From assembly GCF_028858725.1 (NCBI RefSeq), contig NC_084760.1, positions 7,018,867 through 7,082,866 of the forward strand: DNA of 64,000 nt, in the 5' to 3' direction. Source of the stretch: Colius striatus. Its lineage: Eukaryota; Chordata; Aves; Coliiformes; Coliidae. Below, piece by piece: positions 44,201 through 55,795 of the stretch. Both the position numbers and the translations under genes were made by a program. Below the pieces are notes generated by a model. It worked only from the letters and a program-made list of their open reading frames with translations. It made no database searches and was not told the DNA's origin. Each line of letters begins with the position of its first letter. Position 1 is the first letter of the stretch.

Positions 44201-45212
44201 AACTTCACTGACAAAGTAAACCACTCAATCTTTTGAAAGCTGAGTAACGTTCTTACATTGCTCAAATGGTCAGAAATTATTCATTTATAGTTAAAAAACC
44301 CTGTTGATTTAAAATCAAAACACATCATCCACAAGATGAGCAATATAAGAAGCTGTCTCTATTATATTGTTACAAATGTTTCTCTTTTTTCAGGAGCTAG
44401 GAAATGTTACTTTGCAATGAACCTACCAGAGACTTCAGAAAACATTTCCTGTATTGATGTCAGTGTCATTATCTCTATAATACTAAATTAAACAGTATAG
44501 ACTTTTGTGGCTTTAGATATTCTTCTAAGAGTGTGACAGTAGGAGCTATTAAAGTTTGCTAGATTTTTACCAGGATTTCTGGATAGTTAATGTCATATTA
44601 TCATTGTTGCTTTACATTTTAGTGATTAGGGATTGTGCAAAACATAGCAAAGAATACAGTCTTTTATCGGTTTGGTACTAGTGGTTAAAGATATACATTT
44701 AAAATCTCTACTTTGAAGGAGTGTCTTTTATACATTGGACTTTGGAGGAAAATGATCTTGTTATTCCTTCTGGCTTCAACTTAATTGTCTTTCCTTTATA
44801 CTCACCAGTATTCAGTGAGCCACTACTTTCAGCTATTTCTTTTATCTGATGAACATTGATTTAGCAATTTTATGTGTATGAATATTCAGAAGTTGACCAA
44901 AAACAGCAGTGTAGAGTAACACCCAGTTTTTCAGCCTAGAGCCTTAACTTATGTATTCTTTCTAGTTAAACACTAACAAGTGAAAATTCACTCTCTGGGG
45001 GTAACCACAACCATCTTGATAGACAAGTTTAAACCAATACGGGTCCAGGCACTCATAGCAGAAGTTGCAGCTTGAAGGTACAATCAATCAAATTACAAGC
45101 ACTCAAAATGAGGATCTCATTAAGTATCTTGAAGATAATCACAATAGTCTTAGCACTATTAACATAATGGAATGAAAGAGAAAATTATTATACTCAATGT
45201 GTCAACACATTC
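38298..45212. other. Long unique AT-rich stretch, no gene seen
   Basis: About 6.9 kb with no recognisable gene, LINE or LTR. It holds a 17-bp tandem duplication at 38967-39000 and a T run near 42909-42926. Short frames (for example 39128-39409, 39148-39450, 42655-42849) have no identifiable motif. Confidence 0.5.
38967..39000. repeat. 17-bp tandem duplication
   Basis: Units AAGATTTATATATTTTA and AAGATTTATGTATTTTA are adjacent and differ at one base. Confidence 0.8.
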
Positions 45213-45776
45213 TTCATAGAATTATAGAATGGTAGGGTTGGAAGGGACCTTTAGAGATCATTTAGTCCAACTCCCCTACAGAAGCAGGTCTCATAGGAAC
45301 ATGTCTAGGTGGGTCTTGAAGATCTCCAAGGAAGGAGATCCCTCTGGGCAGCCTGGGCCAGGGCTCCCTCACCATTACAGGGAAATGGGTTTTTTCTTAT
45401 ATTTAAGTGGGACTTTTTGTGTTCCAGCTTCATCCCATCACCCCTTGTCCTGTTGCTAGATACAACAGAAAAAAGGGATGTCCCAACCTCCTGACATCCA
45501 CCATTTAGATATTTGTAAATATTAATAACATATCCTCTCAGTCTCCTCTTTTCTAGATTAAACAGCCCCGGTTCCCACAGCCTTTCCTCGTATGAAAGAT
45601 ATTCCAATCCCCTGATCATTTTGGTGGCCCTGTGCTGGCCTCTCTCCAGCAGTTCTCTGCTCTCTTGAGCTGAGGAGCCCAGAACTGGACACAGGACTCC
45701 AGATGAAGCCTCAGCAGGGCAGAGTAGAAGGGGAGAAGAACCTGCCTGGACCTGCTGGCCACATTCTTGCACATCT
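45213..45776 (-). mobile_element. CR1 LINE copy with tail, minus strand
   Basis: About 560 bp. The plus strand starts with the inverted tail ('atagaattatagaatggtag') and 'gttggaagggacctttagag'. The minus-strand frame at 45305-45772 (155 codons) encodes CR1 ORF2 C-terminal motifs [17 protein letters not shown] and FNLEKRRLRGYVI, then SNRTRGDG. It is one of the better preserved CR1 copies here, but it lacks the RT catalytic core. Confidence 0.95.
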
Positions 45777-48700
45777 TTCCTCAGATACTAGCTTTTAAAA
45801 GGGTACTTTGGAGTGTTTTCTGGAGAAACAAATAGGATCATACATCTTGATTTTTGTTGCATCATTCAGTATTTAAAATATTTTTTAGCTTTATTTTTCT
45901 GAAAATTTCCTCCCCTTAGATGGACAACAAATCCTTACTTCATGAAATTAATTAGCAAAAATTAAGTAGAAAATTACTTCTTTAATGATATTGTCAATTA
46001 TTTTTGTTGTTGTTTTAATAACATAAGGAAAAGTTTGTCAGTTCAACTGTACATATTGAAATATACCTGTTTTTCTTCCAGAAATATTATAACTGGGAAA
46101 ATTGTCACTAGGTTTATAAAATTACCACTTTAGTGACACAGGAATATATTAAAAGGGATTGTCAATTCCCTCCACTCCATTCCCCCATAGTTTAGGAACT
46201 AAAATATATTATGGTAACATAACTCATTGAGAGCTGATTTGGTGGGTTTTTTGATTTTTAGCTTTTTTTAGTTGTTTAGTTTTGGTTGTTTGTTTTCCTC
46301 AGAGAATACTACTTTTCAGCGACTTTTATTTTGGGGAAGTATTTGCTTTTTCAGTTAAAAGCTGCCCCATCCCTAGATCATTGTTGTATACATCAGCCCT
46401 TGCTGCTTTCAGATCTCCTAAGATACCATAAATTCCTATGAGGCTCCTCCAGTAGATATATTCAAAGAAATATCAACAGATGAACAATAAAATTGCACCA
46501 GTATGATTCTTCCCATTTCGTTTCTAGTAAAATGAAACATTTTTCATCTCTGATGGATCATGAACTCCCTTCAGTTATTCATAACTACATGACCTCTGGT
46601 CTGAGAAACACCAATGCAGCGCAGTGCTATGAAGAGCTCAGCTGTTACAGAATATTGCATTGTACCACCTAGGAAAACAGTGGCTACTCCTTAAATCGAT
46701 TATTTTTTCAATATATTGCTCTGTTCATGGTACACCATATTAAATTCAAGGTCTCTAACATTACTTTCAAGGCCATCCACAGCTGGGTCCAAATTTGTCT
46801 AAGAGCCAAAAAAAAAAGTGAGTTGTTCAGATTTCTTAAATAGGAAAGCATAAAAATAAGCATGTAAGATAGAAGACGGTGTAAGTAGGAGAGAAATTAT
46901 TTTTCTGGAGTTTGTACAAATATTTCGGATGAACTTTCATAGCAAATCAGGACAAAAGGACCAAATCTCAGTGGAAAGAAAAAAATCCACTTACCGAAAG
47001 AGAAGGTCAAGCTTATTTTTGTTTTGGTATAGAAGAAAAATAAAAAGAATTTGATTTACTCCTGTAATTCCTGCATTTCAGTTGCTCATAACAAAAGGAA
47101 ACATAAAATTGTAAATAAAATACTGGAGAGTTTATACTCATTTCAGTTTAAGATAATCTATATACCCTACAAACTGAATTAATAATGGCACAAGAGTTTA
47201 ATGTATATTTGCCTCAGGTGTGGAAAGCGAAGGAGGTGGCTGATAGATGTTAACAATTTTTGAAGGTTGCATGAGTGATGAGAATGATAATATGATAGCT
47301 GACTGGATGGAATGTGAAGAGTAAGCATATTGCTATGCAATTATCTGTATAGAGTACAAAGATGGAAGACAATATCGGTGAAAATGTCATGTTATGACAG
47401 AATTTGTGATTGCAAACTAAAGCTCAGTGTATTTTTTCTCTCTTCTTTCCAGACAGCATTTCATGCAGAATAGAAATGAACTTCTGTAAGACAAGTAACT
47501 GGTCTATTTGCAACTTACAATTACCTTTTAATGGAGTTCTATATTTCCCTAGTTTTCAGACAGTGTCATATGGTATGGATTAAAATACCAACAGGCAGAT
47601 TCGCATCAGGTTGAAATCATTAAGCTTAAATAGCAGCTATCAACAGCTTGCTGTCAAGAAACTAGGAAGATGCTTGATGTGGGTGGCCCTGAAGAGATCT
47701 GTCTTATGTCCTCTGTAATTTAATGGTTTCATTAACAACTTAGATGACTTATCAACCTTGGCACCCAACAGTAAGTGCTACAAACCCTTTCGAGGACAAG
47801 TTGTGAATTTAAATTGATTCTGATAAATCAATGAAATGGTCAGCATTCTTTAGTAGACAAACTGCACACATAAAGAAAAATAAATCAAAATATACAGTGA
47901 CAATAGCAACCAGACTGGGAAAAACAGAAATCTGGGAAATGGAGGGCTGGAAGTGTGTCCAAATAAGCAACTGCTGCTGTTGAAAAGACAAATTGTATTT
48001 TCTGACATGCTAGGGAGTGTGTTGCAAGCAGAAAATACAATGAGGTATAATTATTCCTCTGCAAATAATGTAACTATTTCCAGTTTCAGAAGCTTTTAGA
48101 AAGCTGGAGAAAAAACTGGAATCAGGCAGAAGAGAGTGAAACTTCAATAAAGCATGCAGGACCAGAGAAGAAAGAATAGAAAACCTGAGGACTGGAGTTG
48201 TTTTATTGTAAAAATAGAAGAATGTGTGCCCAGAGAGGAAGGAGATATAGATTCCAGAGAATTTATGACAGTCTCTGAAGGTAACAATGTTTCTAGTAAA
48301 AAAGATACTGATTTTCTATATCTTTAATGATCTGATTACCAGAATAAGAAGTTAAAAGAATTATTTTTAGTAATAATGTTTCATTTTAAACATTAGAAAA
48401 ACTTTATTAGAGGTATGTTACTTGATCTTCTTGAGGAGTAGAATTGTCCCAAATGATCATTCTTTATTTCTGTGTTTCTAAGGGTGCTCCAGATATATGT
48501 ATTTTGCTGTATGTCTACATATGATTAAAACAAAATGTAGTACAGTGAAAACAGACACATCATCTTTTACTTACACATAAGGTAAAAATAGTTAACTGTG
48601 TACATGCAAACTTTCTCAGTAATACTTAAGGAAGCTATTAAATGGATGGAATTTCAAAATTTTTGCAATAATCCTTATAAAATCCACCACAGCATAGAGT

Positions 48701-48929
48701 TGTTTCACACTTTTCATGAGGCTTTACTCTAAGAAATATTTTCAGGGGAAAATAGAAAAGAAATAGATTTTAAAATGTCAAAGTAAGTTCAGATAACCTA
48801 TTTTTATGTCTACTGTTGCAAATTTTAGGACTTTCTAATAGTTGCTTTCATTTTGACAGTTTATGAAAAGGCATAAAAAAATCTAAAATAAGGTTTGTTT
48901 AAAAAAAGCCCTTCTCTATAAAAACATTC
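45777..48929. other. Unique sequence with a possible CR1 relic
   Basis: Mostly unrecognised. The stretch at 47690-47790 (plus) faintly resembles the CR1 RT region before the YxDD motif ('tttcattaacaacttagatg'), too decayed to be sure. Confidence 0.4.
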
Positions 48930-49935
48930 ATAGAACCACAGGATGGTTTTGGTTGGAAAGGACCTTAAAGGTCATCTAGTTCCAAGCCCCATGACATGGG
49001 CAAGTACACCTGTCTTTAGACCAAGTTGCTCAAAACGCCTTCCAACCTGATCTTGAAGATCTCCAGGGATGGAGTATGCACAGTCTCTTTGGGCAACCTG
49101 TTCCAGTGCCTTACCACCCTCATAGGAAAGATCTTCTTCCTAATATCTAATTGAAATCCACTGTCTTTCAGTTTGAAGCCATTAACCCATGTCCTGTCAC
49201 TACATGCCCTTGTTAATAGTCCCTCCCCAGGTTTCTTGTAGGCCCTTTTTAGGTACTGGAAGGTTGCTATAAGATATCCCCAGAGCCTTCTCTTTTCCAG
49301 GCTGACAAACCCCAACTCTCTAAGCTCATCTGCATAGGAGAGGTATTTCAACCCTCTAATCATTTATGTGGCTTCTTCTAGACTCACTCAATTTCCTTCA
49401 TATGTTGAGAAACACAAAGCTGAATATAGTACTCCAGGTTGAGTCACAAGAAAGTGCAGACAAGGATGAGAATCACCTTCCTCAACATTCTTTTGATGTA
49501 GCCCAGGACAGAGTCAGCCTTTTGGGCTGTGAGCACACACTGTTGGCTCATATGGAGTTTTTCATCCTCCAACACCTTCAAGTCCTTCTTGGCAGGGCTG
49601 CTCTCAGTCCACTCACTGCCCAGCCTGTTTTTGTGTTTGGGATTACCCCAACCCCTGTGCGCGTCCTTGCACTTGGCCTTGTGGAACTTCATGAGGTTTT
49701 CAGAGGCCCACCTCTCAAACCTATCCAAGTCCCTGTGAATGCCATCTCTTCCCTCCAGCATGTCAGCCATACCCCACAGCTCAGTGCCATTGGCAAACTT
49801 GCTGAGGGTGCACTCAATCCATTGTCCGTATCACTGACAAAAAAGTTAAACAGCGATGGTCCCAGTACTGATTCCTGAGGAATGTCATTCATTACTCTTC
49901 TCCACTTGGATATCGAGCAGTTAACGGCAAAATTT
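48930..49935 (-). mobile_element. Longest CR1 LINE copy, ~1 kb, minus strand
   Basis: Runs from the inverted 3' end ('catagaaccacaggatggtt', 'ggttggaaaggaccttaaag') through the ORF2 C-terminus into the RT domain. Minus-strand translations contain IRGLKYLSYADELRELGF, LEKRRLWGYLIATFQYLK, RDLDRFERWASENLMKFH and QESVLGPSLFN, all CR1 reverse-transcriptase and C-terminal blocks. There are frame breaks between them, so it is inactive. The 5' end is truncated within the RT. It is the older subfamily whose flank reads 'ggttttggttgg'. Confidence 0.95.
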
Positions 49936-50123
49936 GAACATAAATATCCAGAGATTTGTGTGCCAAAAAGGAAAGGTTTTAAAAATCAAAAAGCAGGAAA
50001 TATCATGAAAGTTTTTCTTCCATTATGTATTAAGCAATTCAAACACTAGGCAACTCAAAATTGGCATCAGTACTTTAAAAAATGCAAAGCTCAGTTCAAA
50101 AGGAAAAACAAAGCCCAAGGAAT

Positions 50124-50128
50124 GATTA
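50124..50128 (+). repeat. 5' target duplication GATTA
   Basis: GATTA here and at 51165-51169 flank the solo LTR exactly, five of five. Confidence 0.88.
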
Positions 50129-51164
50129 TGTCATGGTTTTGTGTGGAATCGTTTCTGGTAATGGGGGAAGGGGCTCTAAAGATGTCTCCTGAAAGAAATT
50201 GCTCAAAACCCTCTCCAGCTGTGTGTCAGACTCACTTCTGGGATTGAGCCAATTGAGTGTCTCCATGATCACTTTTTAAGAAGAAGAAGCTGGAAGAGGA
50301 GGGCTCTTCCTGTTCCTCCTTCTTTTCTGGCTATTAATGATACAAAGAGGTGTAGGAGAGAGAAGCAATCATGTATACCCCAAGGTCAGTGAGGGAAGAG
50401 TGCTGGAGCAGAGATTCCCCTGCATCCTGTGGAGAAGAGTGGTGTAGCTGAGATTTGTTGACAACACATAGAGGACACCACCACAATGTCTGTGTGTAGA
50501 GGCTGTGAACTTGTGGGAGGATGGCATTGCAGAAGGAAGTGCCCAGAATGCTACTGGCCTCAGAGATGTCCCATGCTGGAGGAGTTTGTGAGCAGAAGCT
50601 GTAAGTGTTAAAAGAACTCATGCTGAGGAACTTTTTTAAGGACTGTGTCCCAGGGAAGAGATCCTATGTTGGAGTAGGGGAAGAAGGTGATGAGTCATCC
50701 TCTGAGAAGAAAGAAGCAGCACAGGCTATCTGTGAGAGACTGACTACATACCCCATCCCCTGCCCCCTTGCACAGCTGGGGAAGAAGGAGGTAGAGATAC
50801 TGAGAGCAGTGAGCTCAGCCTGGGAAGAAGGGAGGGGTGAGGGAAGGAGACATGAAAGTATTGGTTGCAATTTTCTCATCATCCTGCTCTGTTTTTGATT
50901 TTTATCTGTTCTGTTTCTTATAGGTAGTAGAATGAACTTCCCTACTTTCGTCTCTAAGTTGAGTACTGGAGTCTGTTTTGCCCAGAACCATAATTGGCAG
51001 TGAGACCTCCCTGCCCTTGTCTCAATCCACAACAACCTTGGTTATATTTTTTACCTCCCATCTCGCTGGGGTCTCTGCCATCCTAACGAGGGCAGGGGTG
51101 GATGGGGGGCACCAAGTAAGATACTGTTGTGGTGCTTTGTTGCTGTATGGGTCAAACCATGACA
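50129..51164 (+). mobile_element. Solo LTR, ERVL-like, plus strand
   Basis: 1036 bp with a perfect 11-bp terminal inverted repeat (TGTCATGGTTT ... AAACCATGACA) and a perfect 5-bp duplication GATTA. Internal landmarks shared with the LTR at 62712 include 'tcagtgagggaagag', 'ttctcatcatcctgctct', 'ctgttttgcc(c/t)agaacc' and 'ataattgg'. It is the same family and orientation, but clearly diverged. A frame of 97 codons at 50605-50898 also appears, homologous, in the second copy. No internal retroviral genes adjoin it, so it is a solo LTR. ERVL-like assignment rests on duplication length and resemblance to avian class III LTRs. Confidence 0.9.
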
Positions 51165-51169
51165 GATTA

Positions 51170-53911
51170 GAAACAGAAATATCTAGTTCTGCTGAAGACT
51201 CTGGGCTTAAAAAAATCCCAATCAAACAAAAAAAAGTGGAAATGGAAATCTGGAGTGTTGAAAACATTCTGTTACAGGACTTGCATAGACATTCATTGTT
51301 TTGTATCACTCCTCGGATCTGGGATTTATCATCAGTGACACAAGGTAAAAGAAAAAATTTCCGTGCCCAAGCCTTTTTCCAGTTATATCAAGATTGCAAG
51401 GAACATGCCATTATGCAAAAATTGGAAGACTGCAGGTACAATTATGATATCTCAAAGGACCAATATATGTTTCCTAATTCGTCTTTGCTTAAGGGGTAAC
51501 ACATCTGCACCGGTACATTTCTGGTGTAAATTTCTGCAAATCTCAGTGTTTGGTCTTGCTGGTCCCTGGCACGTGTGCTCTAAGCAAGGATAATTCTGAA
51601 GGTAAAGCTTACATTGCCCAGGTGTTTCTCTGCCTCTCTGGGAAATCTCCTACAGGATTAACAACTTTCTTTGTGAACATTTTTTATTTATACCTACTGG
51701 AATTTCCATTGGTACAACACATTCGTCCTCCTTATTGTGTTGTATGACCATGGGAACTTCCTTGAGGAACTTACTTCCAAGATCTTGCAGTCATTCTTGA
51801 TCAATTTAGAAACTCTCAGTGCTTTTGTATTAGCTGTATGCCCTAGAGCCGAAGTAAAAATTTTACTTCTCTCCTTATCAACCTACTGTCACTATTTTTC
51901 CTTTTTAACAGAGAAGAATAGCTGTACCCAGGAGCTGGCTAGGCCTATGGTGAATCAGAGGAGTAATGGCCTGATATTGCAATTTTGGATTTGTGTACGA
52001 TCTGATGCCATTTTTTTCCAGCTGTATCACAGTAAGTAGTGCTTTCCCTGAGGGAAGAATGAGGTTTGGAAGCTGAAATGGAAGCAGGAGAACAAACGAT
52101 TGGTGAGTGGAAAAACTTAGTCTTCCCTCAGGCTTACATGCTAGATAAGTTTACTTGAATAGGCTTGCCAAAACCTGGTTTAGTTCACATACCTTGGTTC
52201 TTGAGTCTTTACAAGCTAATTTCCACTATGAATTCATCTTTGGGGTTTTTTTTTTCTGCTAACTATATTTATAAAACAACATCTTGTTCTCAGTCTCAGC
52301 AGTACTCATACCTCTTCACAGATTGTCAAAAGCTTAGTCAAGCACTAAGAAAACCCAAACTCACATAATTAAGTTAAACTCAGAACAAATGTTGCCAACC
52401 TGTGTTTAGACTGAAGTTTACTACCTCTTTCAGGTGGGGGGAGTAAGAAACCTGACTCTTTACTCAATTATAGCAGCTGGTATAAAAATAAATGTTATAT
52501 ATTTTTCTTTATAAATTTTGGCTTAACAAAGAAAATAAAGTCATTGCAGACCTTGAAATTAGACAAAGTGACAAAAATCTGAAAATTATCAGCAGTGCCT
52601 TTTTGATGTCTAAAAGTAGTAAGAAGGAAGTCTGGATAAAAGATTAGAAGGCTAGTCTCCTATTCATTTCTTCACCACCCATTCTTCCAGGGCAGATAAA
52701 AAAACCATTCAAATGTTTTTCTAAACTTTTTCTTAAAAATCCTTTAGTATTACTAGTTTCTGGCCCATATTTGTCTATTATTCACAATGTTACAAAGACA
52801 GGAGTCAAATTTCCTGTTTATAACATAGAGGGGGGAATCTGTATCACGTGAGCACAGAATGTCAGCTTCACTGCTTGTGTTTCATTGGTGGCTGGAACCT
52901 AAAGGCACCAGAAAAGAAAGCAGAACATGTTATACTTTTTCAATACAAGAGGCATGGACACATTCCTGTGCAAAGGAGCTCCCTTGATATGTGGAATAAA
53001 TTGACATCACTTAGGTCACTGCTAGAAGCTACTTTTCATTCAGAAGTGCAGAAATGCCTGCTTTGACCCTAGGTTTTTTTTCACTAGCCTTGCTGTTCAC
53101 AGGTTTGCTTACCCATGGTGGAATTGATAGAGTAAATGATTCCCCTGAAAAATAAGCTCTTTGGTTTTGGATTGTTTTTTTGGCCAGGTGTAATTCACCC
53201 TGCAAGTGCAGAAATATTTGTGCTGTGCACTGGAAGGGAAGGCAAGGTATCAAGAGGTCCTGGAGAGCATCAGCTGCTAGGCGACTGCTGTGGAACAGTG
53301 CTTAAACTATCTGACTATCCATTTAGTATTTTAAATTAAAGGAACTCTTCTAGTTTTTTACCTGCTGACATACAACTCAGTTTTTCAAGATTCTTTTTTT
53401 TTTCCTATTAAAAATTAAAGGTAAATGTGCATGAAAATATCACAATATTGCACAAAAAATGGCTTAAATATTTATTGGCAAGTAAAAATAGATTTAGGGC
53501 AATGTTCAGTTATACTCTTACCGGAAAGACTATGCCTTTTTCAAATTTTGATATTTTTTTCCCTCTTGTGAGCAGAAAAGCAGAAATTACCTTGGCCAAT
53601 GCAGTTTCATAGCACATTATCACTGCATTGTCTGAATATTGTATCAACAACTAAGGACACCCAAAAAATGTTTGATCATGAATTTTTGGAAGCTGTGGTT
53701 GCCTGAACTTTTTGCCTGCTTTATGAGAACCTGAAAAGCTCTCAGAAATTCTACTCTGAAATAATTTACCAATGCGGAATAGCAAAATTTATGAGAATAG
53801 GAAACTGTATGATGACACCACTCGGGTTTTAAACAGACTCTGTAGCAGATTCTATGTCTTCTAGCATTTCAATTTCTCTATCATGACAGCATTTGTCACT
53901 AAGGTAGAGAA
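51170..53911. other. Unique sequence, no gene seen
   Basis: Open frames of 60-100 codons overlap on both strands (for example 51363-51593, 51737-52039, 52848-53066). None shows a known motif, conserved start context or splice structure that I can support. Confidence 0.45.
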
Positions 53912-54318
53912 CATCACAGAATCATAGATTGGTAGGGGCTGGAAGGGACTTCTAAAGATCATCCAGTCCAGCCCCTCTGCTAAAGCAGGTCCACTTAGAT
54001 TAGGTCACACAGGAATGTGTCCAGGCAGGTTTTGAAAATCTCCAGAGAAAGAGACTCCACACCCTCCCTGGGCAGCCTGTGCCAGGGCTCCCTTGGTTCA
54101 ACGTGAAAGAAGTTTTTCATTAAATGGAACTTTTTTTGTTCCAGCTTTTCTCCATTACCCTTTGCCTTATCACTGGACACTACAGAAAAAAGTGTTTCTC
54201 TATACCCTTGTCATACACCTTTTAAATACTTGTAAGTATTGATGAGGTCCCCCCTCAGCTTCCTTATCTCTAGACTGAACAGTCCCAAATCATACAGCTT
54301 TAATATTTTTCAGTCAAC
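53912..54318 (-). mobile_element. CR1 LINE copy with tail, minus strand
   Basis: About 400 bp. It begins with the inverted tail 'atcacagaatcatagattgg' and 'ggctggaagggacttctaaa', then 3' UTR and the ORF2 C-terminal codons. The ORF2 part is interrupted. It is the same subfamily as the copies at 23257 and 45213. Confidence 0.93.
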
Positions 54319-55739
54319 AACAAAAAAATATTACAAAGTGTCCCATTACACTGTAGATATTTAATTGACATAGCAGTGATTATACCAAATTTATTTTCAG
54401 CCTATATTTTTCAGTGTCTTTTCACTAAAATTCATTATTACTTAATCCTGTTTTAAATCATGGTATCAACATTATTTGTTGTAAGCTGTTCCTGTGACAT
54501 ATCTCGTTGCTTTACAGATAGATTTGTACCCTTAGTTGCATGATACTACCACTTTATTAATAAAAAAGTATGAATTTGAAAAAAAAAAAAAATAAACCCC
54601 TTCAATTTTAGGGATTAAAAGCTGAATACAAGAGTTAAAAAACTACAAAGAAGTTCCCTACCTTTTTCATATGTTTCCTTCTATTAGTCTGTAAGAAAAC
54701 AGTTTTATGGCTAAATGCACTATGAGTATATTTTTTTCCTTTGTCATCATTTATTGCACATCACCGCAGCACCAACTGCTACAATATTAACATTTTTGAA
54801 CACTTGAGCCTCAGCTTGCAATGTGACATTTCTCATTGCAGCAGTAATATACACTCGGAAAAACAGTAGTCTCATTCAATTGCACAATGGATGAATAAGC
54901 AAATCACTGGTGACTTATTGACCTCCCTTCTGTCTTGGCAATTAAACTATAGAGATTGGATTTAATAAAACAAACAAAAACCCAAACACTGACATCTGAA
55001 TATAAAGGCAGAGGTAGCTTCAATATTTTCTCATGAACTGTGGAATTATTTGTAACAGGTACTCTAAGAAATACTTGTAAAATGTTCTTAAAAAAATACA
55101 CGCCTCCTATAATGTCATTTTAGTAGCACTCTGTCTAGGTATAACATTTCACTGTAAACCTCCTGGGAATTCTAAGAAATTTCACTTTATTAATATGAGG
55201 TATATATGACTCTCACTATGTGGAATTTCTTGAGTCTCAAGTGCTGAGGAAGGGTCAAGGTAACCTTCATCTGTAAAATAAAGGTATTAATAATTTATTA
55301 AATTTCATGTTATAGTGTATTAAACCCAGCATTATTTGCATATTTTAATGATGTATTATGATATCTATAGTGATGATACTCTGTCAGGTGTCAAATCCAC
55401 CAGAATCCTAGGCAGAAAAAACATGCAATATATAGATATGAAGTTTGAGTAACACAGTCATTTCATTGACTACAGCTCAGGGGGATGGAGATGCTTCCAC
55501 ATTTAGAGATCTGTTGGTGTTGCCTTAACTGATGTTCCACTTTGAACCACAGAAAAGAAGCAGAAGCTTTTATAATTTTTAAAGTGGATTTTTTTTTAAT
55601 CCCGTCTATCTTAAAAGTTATCATCTACTTAGCCTGTAAAATGTTCAGACAAGACTCTCCTTGTTTTGTTCAATTTCTACATTCTGGTAAAAATTATTTT
55701 TTCCTTTGCTTCTTCTGCCAGTGATTTCCAAATTAAATC
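54319..55739. other. Unique AT-rich sequence, nothing recognised
   Basis: Contains a poly-A-like run near 54579-54591. No gene was recognised. Confidence 0.5.
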
Positions 55740-55795
55740 ACTAGGTGATCTCTAGAGGTCCCTTCCAACCCCTACCATTCTATGATTCCATGATT
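55740..55795 (+). mobile_element. Short CR1 3' end, plus strand
   Basis: 'ctaggtgatctctagaggtc', 'ccttccaacccctaccattc' and tail TATGATTCCATGAT. It is a 56-bp extreme 5' truncation. Confidence 0.85.

Noticed and set aside
45305..45772. 155-codon minus-strand frame as a gene
   Set aside because: It is the ORF2 C-terminus and 3' UTR of the CR1 copy at 45213-45776.
49366..49878. 170-codon plus-strand frame as a gene
   Set aside because: It lies antisense to CR1 ORF2, whose true coding strand here is minus.
50978..51499. 173-codon frame spanning the LTR 3' end as a gene
   Set aside because: It crosses the LTR/host boundary at 51164, has no known motif and competes with equally long frames on the other strand.
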